From Caenorhabditis remanei (taxonomy: Eukaryota > Nematoda > Chromadorea > Rhabditida > Rhabditidae): DNA of 64,000 bases. Numbering within the stretch: position 1 is the stretch's first letter; each line of letters starts with the position of its first letter. Made by a program: the position numbers and the translations under genes. The notes under the pieces are model-generated. The model saw nothing but the letters and a program-made list of their open reading frames with translations. It was not told the DNA's origin and ran no database searches. The DNA lies in contig NC_071329.1 of the NCBI RefSeq assembly GCF_010183535.1, forward strand, positions 13,826,001-13,890,000, in the 5' to 3' direction. This document shows positions 10,408-20,704 of the stretch, in pieces.

Positions 10408-12015
10408 CTAACATCGAAAGTCCACGGGTGCCACGTCGTTCTGATGGAATTCTCTCCAATTGGCATCTGGTCCACTCATCATTCTCAACTCGTAACAATT
10501 TGGAATCCACACGTAACGTCCGGTCATCTCCGAGCATCCAAAATTGTTTCTCCAGGGGTACATTGCAAAGCTGGGTTGTGGTGGGGTTGGCAACGATGGT
10601 GTGCTACTTCCTTGTTGATTCCAGCCACGATTCCACTGTGAATGCTGCCCCAATGTCTCTGGAAAACTAACTTTTAGTTCAGGTTGCAATCTCGAGTTCT
10701 CTTTAGGATTCTTCTTTTCCCAACGATCGTGTCTCTCAAAGGCTCCAACTTTCTCCTTCCGACCAGGATTTGGACTTCTTGTCACGAAACTCTTGCATCT
10801 CTCCTTTCCAGTCTCTTCACAATTCCTCTGAATCTTCACAAACTTCTCATCTGGCCAACGTCTCACATGTCTCTTCATCGATCCGGTCTTCACGACTTCT
10901 GTCGATCCCTTTCTCGGCTTCGATTCCTTCACGTATATACCATTGACTTTGTAGATGTCTCTTCTTCTTTTCGGTGTCTTCGCAACTACATGATTAACTC
11001 TGTGACCCGAACGGTCTGACTTCTCATCATCTTGTTGTTCTCGGCATTTCTTGGATATGTGTCCTCTGCGTCCGCAGTCAAAACATTCCTTATTCTTGGC
11101 CCAACAATTCATTGCGTTATGCTCACCTCCACATGGATGGCATTTCTTCTTTCTCTGATTATGATTTCTCGTCGGCTTCTCTTCGTCCGAATCATCTTTT
11201 CCATCTGTAGAACTTCCTTCGTTCTCACGTTGCTTCTCTTTTCTTAGCAAGTGTCTCTGGCTCGATCTTTTCTGTTCTTTCGCTTTCTCAGTTCTCATCT
11301 TTCTCACGGCAAATACCTCTTCACTAGTTCTGCATCCTCCAATGTTTTTGGCGTCTTCTCTGAACTCTAGCAACTTCATGATTTCATGCTCCAATTGAAT
11401 AAGTGTCGTCGTCGGTCTTGTCTCCATGATCTGCATAGCCCGAGCTCTTATATCAACTGTTCCGTTAGTTCTTAGACCCTTTATCCACATCAAACACTGC
11501 ACTTGTTCTGAACTCATTTCATTGAATTTGGCATCAGCATAGGCTTTCTTCACTCGACCGGTGTACTCTCCTAAGTCGCCGCCTTCGTCTATGATTTTCA
11601 AAAATTCCATTCTTCTTGCAAATGTTGATCTTGTCGATGGAAAACATTCTTTCAGTTTGTTCACAATTTCCTCAAATTTGAACTCACTCGTCTTATCTGG
11701 TAGGATTCTATTTGTAAAATAGTTGTAGTCTCTTTGGTTCAATTTGCTCAATATTAGTCTTCTCTTGGCTTCATCTGATAAATCAGTGCCTTCACCCGTA
11801 ATGGTGTCTCCATATCTCAAGTACCAGTCTTCAAACGCCTGACCTTCTTCTGGTTCATACTCAAAATTCGCAATTCTTCTCGAAATCGAATCCACGAGTC
11901 CAGTTCCTGCTCCTTCGGTTGTCTTTGTCGTCAATTTCAATCGTCCGTCGGCCAACGCCTTCAGCACCTCATCCATCGAAATTTGAACGTTCATACCTTG
12001 AGCTTCTTCTACCAT
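10408..12015 (-). CDS. Gag polyprotein of a Ty3/gypsy-like nematode element
   Basis: Intact single-exon frame of 535 residues. The capsid-like region at about 50-225 contains the spaced motifs GQAFEDWYLRY and YTNRILP-type sequence (here YFTNRILP) seen in nematode gypsy-class Gag proteins. Two zinc knuckles follow: Cys292-x2-Cys-x3-His-x4-Cys304 and Cys311-x2-Cys-x4-His-x4-Cys324. The rest is basic and proline-rich, with no protease DTG motif. The stop codon lies ten bases from the 3' LTR, so there is no room for pol. The protein would bind and package RNA, and movement would need reverse transcriptase in trans. Open reading and near-identical LTRs suggest recent insertion. Start chosen at the first Met, 85 bp inside the 5' LTR. 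Confidence 0.85.
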   Translation of the reverse strand: MVEEAQGMNVQISMDEVLKALADGRLKLTTKTTEGAGTGLVDSISRRIANFEYEPEEGQAFEDWYLRYGDTITGEGTDLSDEAKRRLILSKLNQRDYNYFTNRILPDKTSEFKFEEIVNKLKECFPSTRSTFARRMEFLKIIDEGGDLGEYTGRVKKAYADAKFNEMSSEQVQCLMWIKGLRTNGTVDIRARAMQIMETRPTTTLIQLEHEIMKLLEFREDAKNIGGCRTSEEVFAVRKMRTEKAKEQKRSSQRHLLRKEKQRENEGSSTDGKDDSDEEKPTRNHNQRKKKCHPCGGEHNAMNCWAKNKECFDCGRRGHISKKCREQQDDEKSDRSGHRVNHVVAKTPKRRRDIYKVNGIYVKESKPRKGSTEVVKTGSMKRHVRRWPDEKFVKIQRNCEETGKERCKSFVTRSPNPGRKEKVGAFERHDRWEKKNPKENSRLQPELKVSFPETLGQHSQWNRGWNQQGSSTPSLPTPPQPSFAMYPWRNNFGCSEMTGRYVWIPNCYELRMMSGPDANWREFHQNDVAPVDFRC

Positions 12016-12100
12016 CGTCTACTCCTTTGGTTTCTATTGTGGTCGGTTGTTGGTTCTCTTCTTGAGTCTCTCGTGGTCCTTTAGTGATCCTGATCGCCAC

Positions 12101-12246
12101 TGTTACGTTTGTGGAATCGAGCCGTAAGCGAGTTATTAAGAACAGGTTTATTTACAAACTGATTTCCATAGGAAATAACAAGTTCAATAAGTAGAGCACG
12201 TGAACTAGGGTGCTAGGCCAGGTTTCTATATCTCACGGATTTAACA
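12101..12246 (-). repeat. 5' LTR
   Basis: 146-bp direct repeat matching 10253-10398 except for one visible base near its end. Followed by the GAAAT target duplication. Confidence 0.9.
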
Positions 12247-12411
12247 GAAATTGCACATTTCACTGAGAAACGAGAACGCAAATAACTTTTTTCATGAGAT
12301 CGTTCAGTAAAAACAGATTACTGATTTAAAATCATCGCAAAATTTCCGTTCTAATGATAAATGTCTCGACCTGTGACTCCAACTCGGCCCGGGATCCTTC
12401 CCTAGTTAGTG

Positions 12412-13905
12412 GAATAAACCCTAGAATCAAAAAAAGTTCCCAAAAAAAAGAATGTCTCTCCCATGGAATCTTGGTTTGTTTGAAGAAGACGAATGACGTC
12501 GAGAGTCTCATTATCTCGTTTTTCTCAAGAATCCCATCCTTTTTCTGCCTTCTCGCATTGCACTTTTCGGAATGGAGATGGAACCAGAAGCCCGAAGAGA
12601 AGACATTTTTTATGCATTCCTTTTTTTCTGTTCTAATAAGAAATGTTCACAATCTTTCAGTCAGAAGTGTGGTTTGTTGCTACAATTTGAGAAAAATGAT
12701 TCTTCGGAAAAAGGGCGAACAGCTTTGACAAATCTCATGTACATTGAACATTGGAAGATGTGAACATCGGGCTCTGTGTTCTAAGCTCTCAGAAAGGGCA
12801 CATGTACTTTTAGCTAGAAGACGTGCGATCCTGCAGAGGAAAAATTTTTCTCGAAAAAAAATGTTTCGGGTCGTCAGAAGCAGACTTGCGAGGGACCGGG
12901 CTGACATCAGAACTATTTTCGGCCCAGTCCGGCTCGGCCAGGCCCGCAGTCCAACGCGCACGGCCCGTTTCGAACCAAAATTTGAATTTTTAGTTTTCGA
13001 CTATTATTGTTTAATTCAATCAAAAGATAATTACATACGTATGGAAAATTCAAGCACTTTTACTCTGAAACTTCGAAAATTGTCAAATAATTTTGTCAAA
13101 AAATGAGTATCCATTTTTGAATCCGGGTCGGGCTGTCTGACAAGTCTTCAGAGTCAAAGAGACTAATTGAAACAGGAAAAAACGGCATTCGAATGTTTTT
13201 GTTGATATAATTAATGTGATCCCTTAGAAAAAAAAACGCTGAAACTAGTTGTAGTTTCCTTTGATGTTATGTGGAACCGACTGCTAAAAGTGCATCGGAT
13301 TCACTAAATCTGATGTGATTTTTTGAAAAAAAAACACCTCAATCTGATCATTGAACAAATGAACATCAGACTTAGTCTAAGTTCCTAAAAAAAGGGCACA
13401 TGTACTATTAGCTGAAAACGGCGGAAGACGTGCGATGACGAAGAAAAAAGAAGATAGAAAGGGAAAAAAGATGAAAAGTTCCCTCAAAAAAGGTAGAAAG
13501 CTCCCTCATTCTCAAATTCTTTCGTTGGGTCATCTGACATCTCACCAGAATAACTGAAATGAGTTGGATAGTAGAATTCATTTAGTCGGTGAGATGGGGG
13601 AGATCAGTTCTTAATGGCTAGATTCAAGATATGGAACAAGAACATAATTTGCATTTTGAGAGCAGACCTCAATAAACATATCCGATTTCAGAGTGCATAA
13701 AACGTTAGTGAATATTATGTGTCTCTCAGAAAAACCACTGAAAATGTATATGTGACAAATCATTTGAACATGTTCACATACCAGAAAGGGCAAAGGTACT
13801 ATTTTTCTAGCAGCGGAAGGCGTGTAAAGAGAAAGTGTTCATTGAACGGAAGGCAGGGTGCATGTAAGTTTTTGGAAATTTCGTTTAGTTGGACGAGTCG
13901 TAATC
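12412..13905. other. Degenerate repeat-rich spacer
   Basis: No credible gene. A block of the form 'agaaagggcacatgtacttt' plus a following AGACGTGCG recurs near 12790 and 13395, with weaker copies at 13780 and 14545. A GGCCCG-rich repeat end lies near 12920-13140. These look like old, diverged duplications. Confidence 0.5.
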
Positions 13906-14350
13906 AGACCTTTTTAAAAGCGCCTTGAACCACGTGGGGGCGGGGCTTAGAGGTTTGGAAGGGTTTTAGGCTAGTTCTAGACTAATCCACCCAAACACTC
14001 CAAGTTGTGAAATAACAAAAGTTAAAATAAATAATACATGGTTAAAAGTGTATTCGAAGTTTCGTTGTCAATGGGGACTGAATAATGAACAAGGATGCAC
14101 CAATGGCTATGCTATTGTTTACCAAGATGAAGCGAGAATAATAGAAAATGTGTCAAGGAGGAGTGTTTTGAAAAGGGATTGTTATAACACAAGGGGCGTG
14201 GCCTAACATACTGTTTTTGCAGTTTACGAAAATAGATATTTTTAGGCGCTCTTAACCACGCAGGGGCGGGGCTTAGGTTTGAAGTGTTTGGGTGATTAGG
14301 CTAGAACTAGCCTCTATGCCCCGCCCCGTTATAGGCGTCTTAAAAAATAT
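13906..14350. repeat. GGGGCGGGGC-containing repeat cluster
   Basis: Direct copies of an AAAAGCGCCTTGAACCACG/TTAGGCGCTCTTAACCACG unit followed by GGGGCGGGGCTTAG occur near 13912 and 14240. An inverse copy (GCCCCGCCCCGTTATAGGCG) lies near 14318. The 14240-14350 part forms a hairpin on its own. Repeat-derived, no coding. Confidence 0.6.
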
Positions 14351-14639
14351 GTTCACTACTTGTGAAATTCTGTTCCGAAAGTATTTAATATGAACAGGTG
14401 AACGTCATCTCTGCAATGACTTCTTTAGTATAGAAGTGCAAAACTATTTGACAAATCTGTTCCAATCCCTTTCAAAAAAAAAACTGAGTCGTAGACAGCT
14501 GATCATTGACATATAGGAACACCAGTCTTCGCATAAGTCTTCAAAAAAGGCACATGCACTTTCTCGCTTGACGTTGCATTTGAAGACATTGAAGGGATCA
14601 AAGCACAGAGAATTTTTGAGTGATTCACTTAATACACAG

Positions 14640-14801
14640 GCTGTAACTATTCAGACAGGGCTCGTACAAAAAGATGATCAACTACAAAAATGAAGTGCTA
14701 ATTTTGAACTGTATAAAAAATAAAAATTTGATTCTGTGGGAGAGACACACGGAAATGTTCAACTGAAATAGCCGAACTTGTTAGATTTATGGCCAGCACT
14801 G
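14640..14801. repeat. Right-end fragment of a Tc1-ended MITE
   Basis: Contains the family segment GTACAAAAAGATGATCAACT and ends TTATGGCCAGCACTG followed by TA. The left half is missing or decayed. Its end is the closest in this window to the canonical Tc1 terminus CAGTGCTGGCC. Confidence 0.65.
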
Positions 14802-14859
14802 TAGGTGCATCGAAAAATTGAAAATGTTTATTTCTAATCGATTGATATGAATACACAAA

Positions 14860-16183
14860 TTAGACTACGAACAACTGAGCGTGAGTCGGACAGTAGACTT
14901 TGGTACGGTCGATGTTCTTAGGTGCCCAATGTTTGTAGACGAGATTGCAGATGTGGACACGAGATGGTTTGCATTTCAGGAATGGAGAGATCCATCTGAA
15001 AGATTTCGAAAGTTATCTGAACATTCTACAAGATATCTAAAGATAGCTCACTGAAAACTGTTCGGTGCCATTTGACTAGATCTGACTTCGAATTGAGACA
15101 CAAACTTTCCAGAATCCTTGATATCTTTCAACATTTCATAAAACATTGCCTGGGCGACACGTGGGTCATCTGCATAAATCGGTCCGAGATTACAGTCTTT
15201 CTTGTTGTCATAAATGATTGCTTGACCAATTCCAATAACTTTTCCATCATCATCATATGCAACTTTTCCATATCCATCACGATCATACATATGGGAAATT
15301 ATGTATTTCTCACGGTGATATGGATGAACTGTCTGATCGTATTCAATGATATCTTTCTTCGGAACTTCTCTCGCATTCTTGACTGAAATTCCAGTTGTGT
15401 CCAAGTTTTCCGGGATGGTGACGTCTTTTGCATCATAAAAACTCTTGTATCCAGCGTCTCCAGTCCTGTGTCCAATATCTTCCTGCTCTCGGATTCCACA
15501 CATTTTCCACCAGAAACGACGACCAGGTTCATCTGAAAATAATTCGCGTCTTACAACCGCGCTCTACCGAAACTAAAGAAAATTGTGTGCGAAATTGAGA
15601 GACTCAGAGAAAAAGACACATTTTTCAAGGGCATTTGGTTGCAGCGCAGTTGTAGTAACTGTGTCGCCCTAATGACTTTAAAAATAATTTTTAAAACTCA
15701 CTGATATGGGAGACGATATTCACATTATCATCATGAACCTCTTCCATACAACTCTCATTCTGAAGTGTTGCCATCGTTGGAGATCTATATTCCGGATCGA
15801 TCCATCCGAATCCCATGAATACGATTGGCTTGTTTCCAGTTCCCTTGATTGGATCAAATGGACAAGTATGCCCCATTGCAATCACTCTCGAAGTTCCTTT
15901 CAGAACCGCAACTTTGAATTTGTATCCGTCGAATGAGTTCTGCCATTGGGCGAGGTCCCCTTTTTTGAAGACGGCACGGTCGTTTCCGTGCTGAAAAATG
16001 GTGGTGAGAGTTATCTATAACTTGTCTAAAACTCACGGCCTTCATAAACTCATCCACATACTTTTCACTCGGATTCGTCAGAAAAACCACTTCGGCCCTT
16101 GTCAACTGCTTCGGACTCATTGACACATTGGAAAAATTGGAAAAACGAACGGGGTGTTTCCAGAGACTACGGGACTTGAGCAT
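14860..16183 (-). CDS. DUF1248/GNAT-like protein, paralogue A
   Basis: Four exons by splice phase: 16037-16183, 15702-15990, 15052-15532, 14860-14995, giving 350 residues. The N-terminus is Arg/Ser-rich and could be a mitochondrial presequence. Residues about 30-145 match the nematode DUF1248 type (motif EPIVFMGFG-like, here KPIVFMGFGWIDPEYRS). The C-terminal part contains GYGKVAYDDDGKVIGIG and LGPIYADDPRVAQAM, resembling the acetyl-CoA-binding part of YitH-type GNAT folds. Substrate unknown. All four exons have the same lengths (147, 289, 481, 136 bp) as the divergent paralogue starting at 16954. Residues 189-296 are nearly identical between the two while both flanks are diverged. A MITE sits in the intron between exons 2 and 3. 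Confidence 0.85.
15544..15673. repeat. TTA/TAA-type MITE in intron 2 of paralogue A
   Basis: Foldback with CTTACAACCGCGCTCTACCG and its inverse, ending GTGTCGCCCTAA. It occupies most of the 169-bp intron. Confidence 0.7.
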
Positions 16184-16417
16184 TTTCGAATCGAGGATTT
16201 CCGAATCGAAGGAAAATGTGAGAATGCTTGATCGAATGGTTGGTGTAGTATGTACATTCTCATTATTTACGTGGATTTCTTCTTGTTTCTAGTTTTTCCC
16301 GGGAAGAGGTTGTAGGCCTATTCACGTTCCGAAAATTATGATCAAAAGAGAAAATTGCAGGTATACTGTGTTCCAAATTTGGATTTCTATCGCTATATTC
16401 TCCATTCAAAAAATGTA

Positions 16418-16704
16418 TTAGCAGTCCACGCTTCTTACAACTGCGCTCCACCGCAAACGAGAGAGTATCGATGAGAGACGCAGAGTTTTTTTAACGCGCT
16501 ATTTTCACACTATTTTGACATTTTTTTTACCTATTCTCGATGTTTTTCATAAAAATTTACAAAAAAAACTTTTGAAAATCGGCGAAAATAGGTAAAACTT
16601 TTTGAAAATCTGCGTCTGTCGGCGCGACAAAAAAACTCTGCGTCTCTCGCCGATACTCTCTCGTTTGCGGTGGGGCGCGGTTGTAATAAAAATGATCGGC
16701 TAAT
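16418..16704. repeat. Long TTA/TAA-type MITE between the divergent paralogues
   Basis: 287-bp hairpin from TTAGCAGTCCACGCTTCTTA to the GATCGGCTAAT end. The long stem includes GAGAGAGTATCGATGAGAGA-like sequence and its inverse. It occupies over a third of the 770-bp shared intergenic region and so lies in the presumed bidirectional promoter. Confidence 0.75.
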
Positions 16705-16953
16705 ACTGAAAAATCGGAGTTATTTGTTAAATTTATGAAACATCAGTTCCAGTTTCTAAAAAAGTTTCAGAGAAAAAATAATCCCTTTTCACAAAAACTC
16801 AAAACCCACGATTCAGAAAAGAAACAATAATTTTTAAATCTTTTCACGCACGTCCCACGTGACTCGAAAAACTCTCCACGACAATCCACGTGTATGATAA
16901 CAAATATCAGATTTTATCATTTTGCCAGATTTTCGTCATTGAAATTTTAAAGA

Positions 16954-18294
16954 ATGTTGGTTTCTCGTCGTATCAACATCTTAAAACTATCGAATCGTTT
17001 CCTCTCTTCGTCTTCAAGTTCTCAGTCTCTGCCAGGAATTGAAGAGCTGGAAATTGTGACGAATCCATCTGGAAAACATTTGGACGAATTTATGAAAGCT
17101 GTCAGTTTATAAATTTCGTCTTATTCTAAAACTTTTTCTTTCAGGCTGGAAACGACAGAACTGTTTTCAAAAGAGAGGATATTGAATTGTGGCAAAATAG
17201 TTTGAAAGACTATCAGCTGAAAGTGACATGTCTGAAAGAGACGAAACGAGTCATTGCAACTTTACACTTCTGTAAAATGTATCCTGTTCCGAATTCTGGA
17301 AATGAGCCGATTGTATTCATGGGATTCGGATGGGCTGACCCGGAATACAGATCTGCTCCATACATCAAGTTTCAAAACGATATGTCCCATCAAATGATTC
17401 CAGACAAAAGAACTAATGTCATGGCACAATACAGTGAGTTGCAGAGATTTCATTGTTCATACTCATTTGATAAAAATGTATTTTTTCAGATGAAGCTGCT
17501 AGAAAGTGGTGGCATCTCTTGAGTGGGAAAACGGATCATCCGGAAAAAGGGCATGAAGTTGTGGATGTTGGATATAGAAGTATTTATGATGCGAAGGAGT
17601 TCGTGCTCCCGGAAGGTTTGGACACAACTGGAATTTCAGTCAAGAATGCGAGAGAAGTTCCGAAGAAAGATATCATTGAATACGATCAGACAGTACATCC
17701 ATATCGCCGTGAGAAATACATAATTTCCCATATGTATGATCGTGATGGATATGGAAAAGTTGCGTATGATGAAGATGGAAAAGTGATTGGAATCGGTCAA
17801 GCAATCATTTATGACAACAAGAAAGACTGTAATCTCGGACCGATTTATGCAGATGACCCACGTGTCGCCCAGGCTATGTTTTATGAAATGTTGAAAGATA
17901 TCAAGGATTCTGGAAAGTTTGTGTCTCAATTCGAAGTTCGCACCACACAGAAAAGTGCCAATAGTTTCCAGTGAGTCTACTAGATCGGCGCAGTTCTTAC
18001 AACTGCGCTCCACCGAAATCCTCTTGAGAAATGTCCTTTTTTCTCTGGGCCTCTCAATTGCGCCCACAATTCTCTTCGGTTTCGGTAGAGCGCGGTTGTA
18101 AGAAGTTTTCCGTGTTAATACATACGTTGACGTTTTTAAAAATAAATTAAACTTCCAGCTGGATCGCTCCATTCTTGAAATGTAAACCGACTCGCACTCA
18201 TATCTGTAATCTGGTCTACACACATTGGGTTCCAAAGAATATCGGTTTCGAGAAAATCTACTGCCCGACTCATCTTCAAACGTTCATCTGTTAA
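16954..18294 (+). CDS. DUF1248/GNAT-like protein, paralogue B
   Basis: Four exons: 16954-17100, 17145-17433, 17490-17970, 18159-18294, totalling 350 residues. The N-terminus MLVSRRINILKLSNRFLSS is Arg/Ser-rich with no acids, compatible with a mitochondrial presequence (inference). The DUF1248-type region spans about 30-145 (EPIVFMGFGWADPEYRS). The GNAT/YitH-like half spans about 190-300 with LGPIYADDPRVAQAM. The last exon is Cys-rich and basic (KCKPTRTHICNLVY). Divergent from paralogue A with identical exon lengths, so the pair arose by inverted duplication. Intron 3 holds a MITE absent from that intron in A. Catalytic substrate unknown. Confidence 0.85.
17983..18119. repeat. TTA/TAA-type MITE in intron 3 of paralogue B
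   Basis: Foldback with TTACAACTGCGCTCCACCGA and its inverse GGTAGAGCGCGGTTGTAAG. Fills most of the 188-bp intron. Confidence 0.7.
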
Positions 18295-18784
18295 AATCTT
18301 CAAATATTCATGTGTTATTGTGGAATAAAGTGTATTTATCAATAGAATAGGAACGATGCAAAAAAGACTTGGCTGAGTGGCAAATTTAAATTTAACGTTC
18401 ATTTGCTGTATCTTTCAGTAAAACCCCGACGCGCACGCAACGCGACTCGGGAAAAGTTCAAATATTTTCGTATCGCCTCGCACCCCTGTGAGTGCGTCGT
18501 TTAACGAGGACACAAAGCGTCTTTCTCTCTTTGACAGCTGCGTAATGGCCTCGCAGCGAGAAAGTAACACACCCATCTCTTGTTTTCTCTGATTCTCGCT
18601 ATCGCACTCTCTGTGTGCGCTGTCTCCCTTCGCTTCTCTGAGAAACATAACGTAAAAAAGAGAGACGACAGAGAAAACGCTCACTGAGTCCTCGCCGCCG
18701 CGTTGCGCTTGCAGTTTTATGCTACACGCTGCGTCTCTTCATTGCTTGGGTGTTTTCCTCCGTTCAATTGATTCAACTTTCAGA
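18295..18784 (+). promoter_or_regulatory. Probable promoter and trans-splice region of the 18785 gene
   Basis: This intergenic stretch is richer in CpG (GACGCGCACGCAACGCGACT and similar) than its surroundings. It ends with TTGATTCAACTTTCAG two bases before the ATG at 18785, a good spliced-leader acceptor. An upstream in-frame ATG at 18719 is judged less likely for this reason. Confidence 0.45.
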
Positions 18785-20330
18785 ATGATTCATGCTCAAG
18801 AAGTCAAACCATTGCCATTCAAAACTCTTGAACTCTGGGAGGGACCACCACTGTATCCACTAGAGGATCTTCCAGAAGACGATGGAACTCGTCAAATGAG
18901 TCTCATGGAGTACATGGATGCAGTTAGAAAACAGAGAGGACTACATATGCCAAAGCATTCAGATCACATACTTAAGAAAGTGGTTTTCAATGAAATCGAG
19001 AAGATTCCGGGGATGTGGAGCACGAAAGCCACGACCAATCAACCGAAATTCTATCAGTGTGTTGGCATCGGAGTGTATAAAAGAACGGGGAAAATATTGC
19101 CTCGTAAGTCAGAAATTAGTTTAAAGAAAAACTATTTAATTCCAGCAAAATACTTAGCGACAATCTTCAAATTCGGAAAAGATGCGATACGAAACCGCCT
19201 GCGAAACGCAATTCTTCACAAACGCTTGTCTCCGGTCGAAGTGGAAGAACACATGTGGAGATGGGACTTCTATGGATACATTCGATACTATCGTACACCT
19301 CTAAAGCCATGGGAGCAATTTGTGAGAAAACAAGCGAATGCGTTGGATCAGAAAATCTATCATGATGTTGAGGATAGTGCAATTGAAGATGGTGAAATGA
19401 TGGGAGTAGAGGAAGAGTTCGCAGAAGAAGACGATTATCAAGTAGATGAGAAATCAATGGGCGGTTTGGATGATGTCAAGGTGGAGGAACCGACAAATGG
19501 ATACATGGAACAGTAAGTTTTATCTAAAACAGACCTGCAACGGGACGGGTCTCAGTACAAAAACTTGAAAATTTGAATTTTTCCGAAATTTTTTTTGAGT
19601 TTTTTTGCAAAAAAATCAAATTTATCGATAAAACTCGAGCGTACATTGGGTTTTTGACTATTTTTTATACAAGTTTCAAACTTTTTCGAAAACTTTTGTG
19701 CAAATTTTTGACTCCGGGCCGATATTTTGTCTGAATAATTGTATCATTTCGTGATTTTAAATCGGAAAATTCTGTAAAAAAAACGAAAACTATAGCAAGT
19801 TTGTTAATTCAGAAATTTCTAATATTCGTTCTATTTTCCCGCAGTTTTAATGTGTATTAACCACCTTTTTTCCAGATACTCACCTCCACAATACTACGCT
19901 CAACCCCTGTATTCTGCACAGCATTCCGAAAAACTTCATCAAAATCATCAGTACTCTCCGCCAAATGTTCCACAACAGGGAATCCAAATGGCTCAAATGT
20001 ACCCACCGAGAATGAGGGAAGTGCCGAGTCTTCCCACTTCAAACAGTTCAGCTTCCGAGGAAAAACCCGGATCGTCATCTGTAAGTTATACCAAAAAGTG
20101 TCAGATTTGTATTTTTCAAATTTTAGAGCTTCGCAATTGATTTCGAGAAAGAAATGAATCAAATCACGTACCACGCCACTCGAATCGCCAGAGAACAACC
20201 GAATCGAGTGAAAATGATTCGAAAAGTTTTGTTCGATTCGGTGTTCGCTTTCGACGAAAAAGAATATAATAGTGCTGGAGAAGTCTATCGAGATTTGGCT
20301 GATAGAAATCCAGTTAGAAAATTTAATTAA
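18785..20330 (+). CDS. Conserved protein of unknown function, acidic and Pro/Gln-rich
   Basis: Four exons: 18785-19103, 19146-19512, 19876-20080, 20127-20330; 364 residues. Intron 1 is 42 bp with no stop, so unspliced sequence would also read open. Residues 1-200 form a conserved-looking globular part rich in aromatics (CVGIGVYKRTGKILPPKYLA, WRWDFYGYIRYYRTPLKPWE). An acidic stretch follows (about 205-245), then a Pro/Gln/Tyr-rich linker and a C-terminal segment (MIRKVLFDSVFAFDEKEYNS) that could be helical. No signal peptide or membrane segment. The composition fits a nuclear regulator, but I do not recognise the family. Stop at 20328-20330; AATAAA near 20396. Confidence 0.8.
19530..19735. repeat. 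GGCCCG-family repeat in intron 2 of the 18785 gene
   Basis: Begins near ACCTGCAACGGGACGGGTCT and ends near TTTTTGACTCCGGGCCGATA, with the A/T-rich interior seen in copies at 55535, 62720 and 12920. Likely non-autonomous repeat. Confidence 0.5.
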
Positions 20331-20704
20331 TTTGTAAATTTTTCCTTATTCATGTTGTCTGCTCACTTTGTCTATTATTGAAATACATGTTCTCGAATAA
20401 ATGCTCATTATTAGCAAGTTGAATAGAAATCTGTTAACTATGGAAAACTAGAAGTAACTTTGAAAGTACAATTGATACACCCAAGTAAGGAGATCTAACA
20501 AAAAGAGACAAATACAAGAGAAAAAGTAGAGAAAAGTGCAGGGAACTAGACTGGAAGGATCACAAATATGCGGCATTTAGAAAGATGAGGTAGAGAAAAA
20601 AAGAGGAAGAAAATTGATTATTAGATGAACGAGAAGAAATAAATTAAAGGATTTAGATAGAAAAGTGAAAAATGTTAGATAATGTACTGGAAAAAAAACG
20701 AGAA
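20331..20704. other. Convergent 3' spacer
   Basis: 3' region between the plus gene ending at 20330 and the minus gene ending at 20705. A polyadenylation signal lies near 20396; otherwise A-rich spacer. Confidence 0.5.

Larger units (their letters stand above)
10253..12246 (-). mobile_element. Non-autonomous LTR retrotransposon, gag only
   Basis: Two direct repeats of 146 bp (10253-10398 and 12101-12246) start TGTTACG and end AACA and differ at one visible position. The 5-bp target duplication GAAAT lies at 10248-10252 and 12247-12251. The minus strand is the coding strand: a purine tract AAGGAGAGA precedes the 3' LTR, and the first internal bases after the 5' LTR are GTGGCGATCAGGATC, a possible primer-binding site. 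The 1.7-kb interior is almost filled by one gag frame with no protease, reverse transcriptase or integrase. The structure resembles plant TR-GAG elements. Confidence 0.9.
9834..12411. repeat. Foldback element split by an LTR insertion
   Basis: The sequence left of the LTR element (from about 9834, TTAGGGAAGGATCACGGGTC) is the inverse of the sequence right of it (ending near 12411 with CCTTCCCTAGTTAG). Both arms contain matched blocks such as ATCTCGTGAAAAAAGTTATT. The original foldback was therefore intact before the LTR element entered it. A relative with the same CTAGGGAAGG ends lies at 37088-37443. Confidence 0.8.

Noticed and set aside
18719..18784. Upstream in-frame ATG for the 18785 gene
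   Set aside because: The TTTCAG acceptor immediately before 18785 fits trans-splicing and would exclude the upstream codons.
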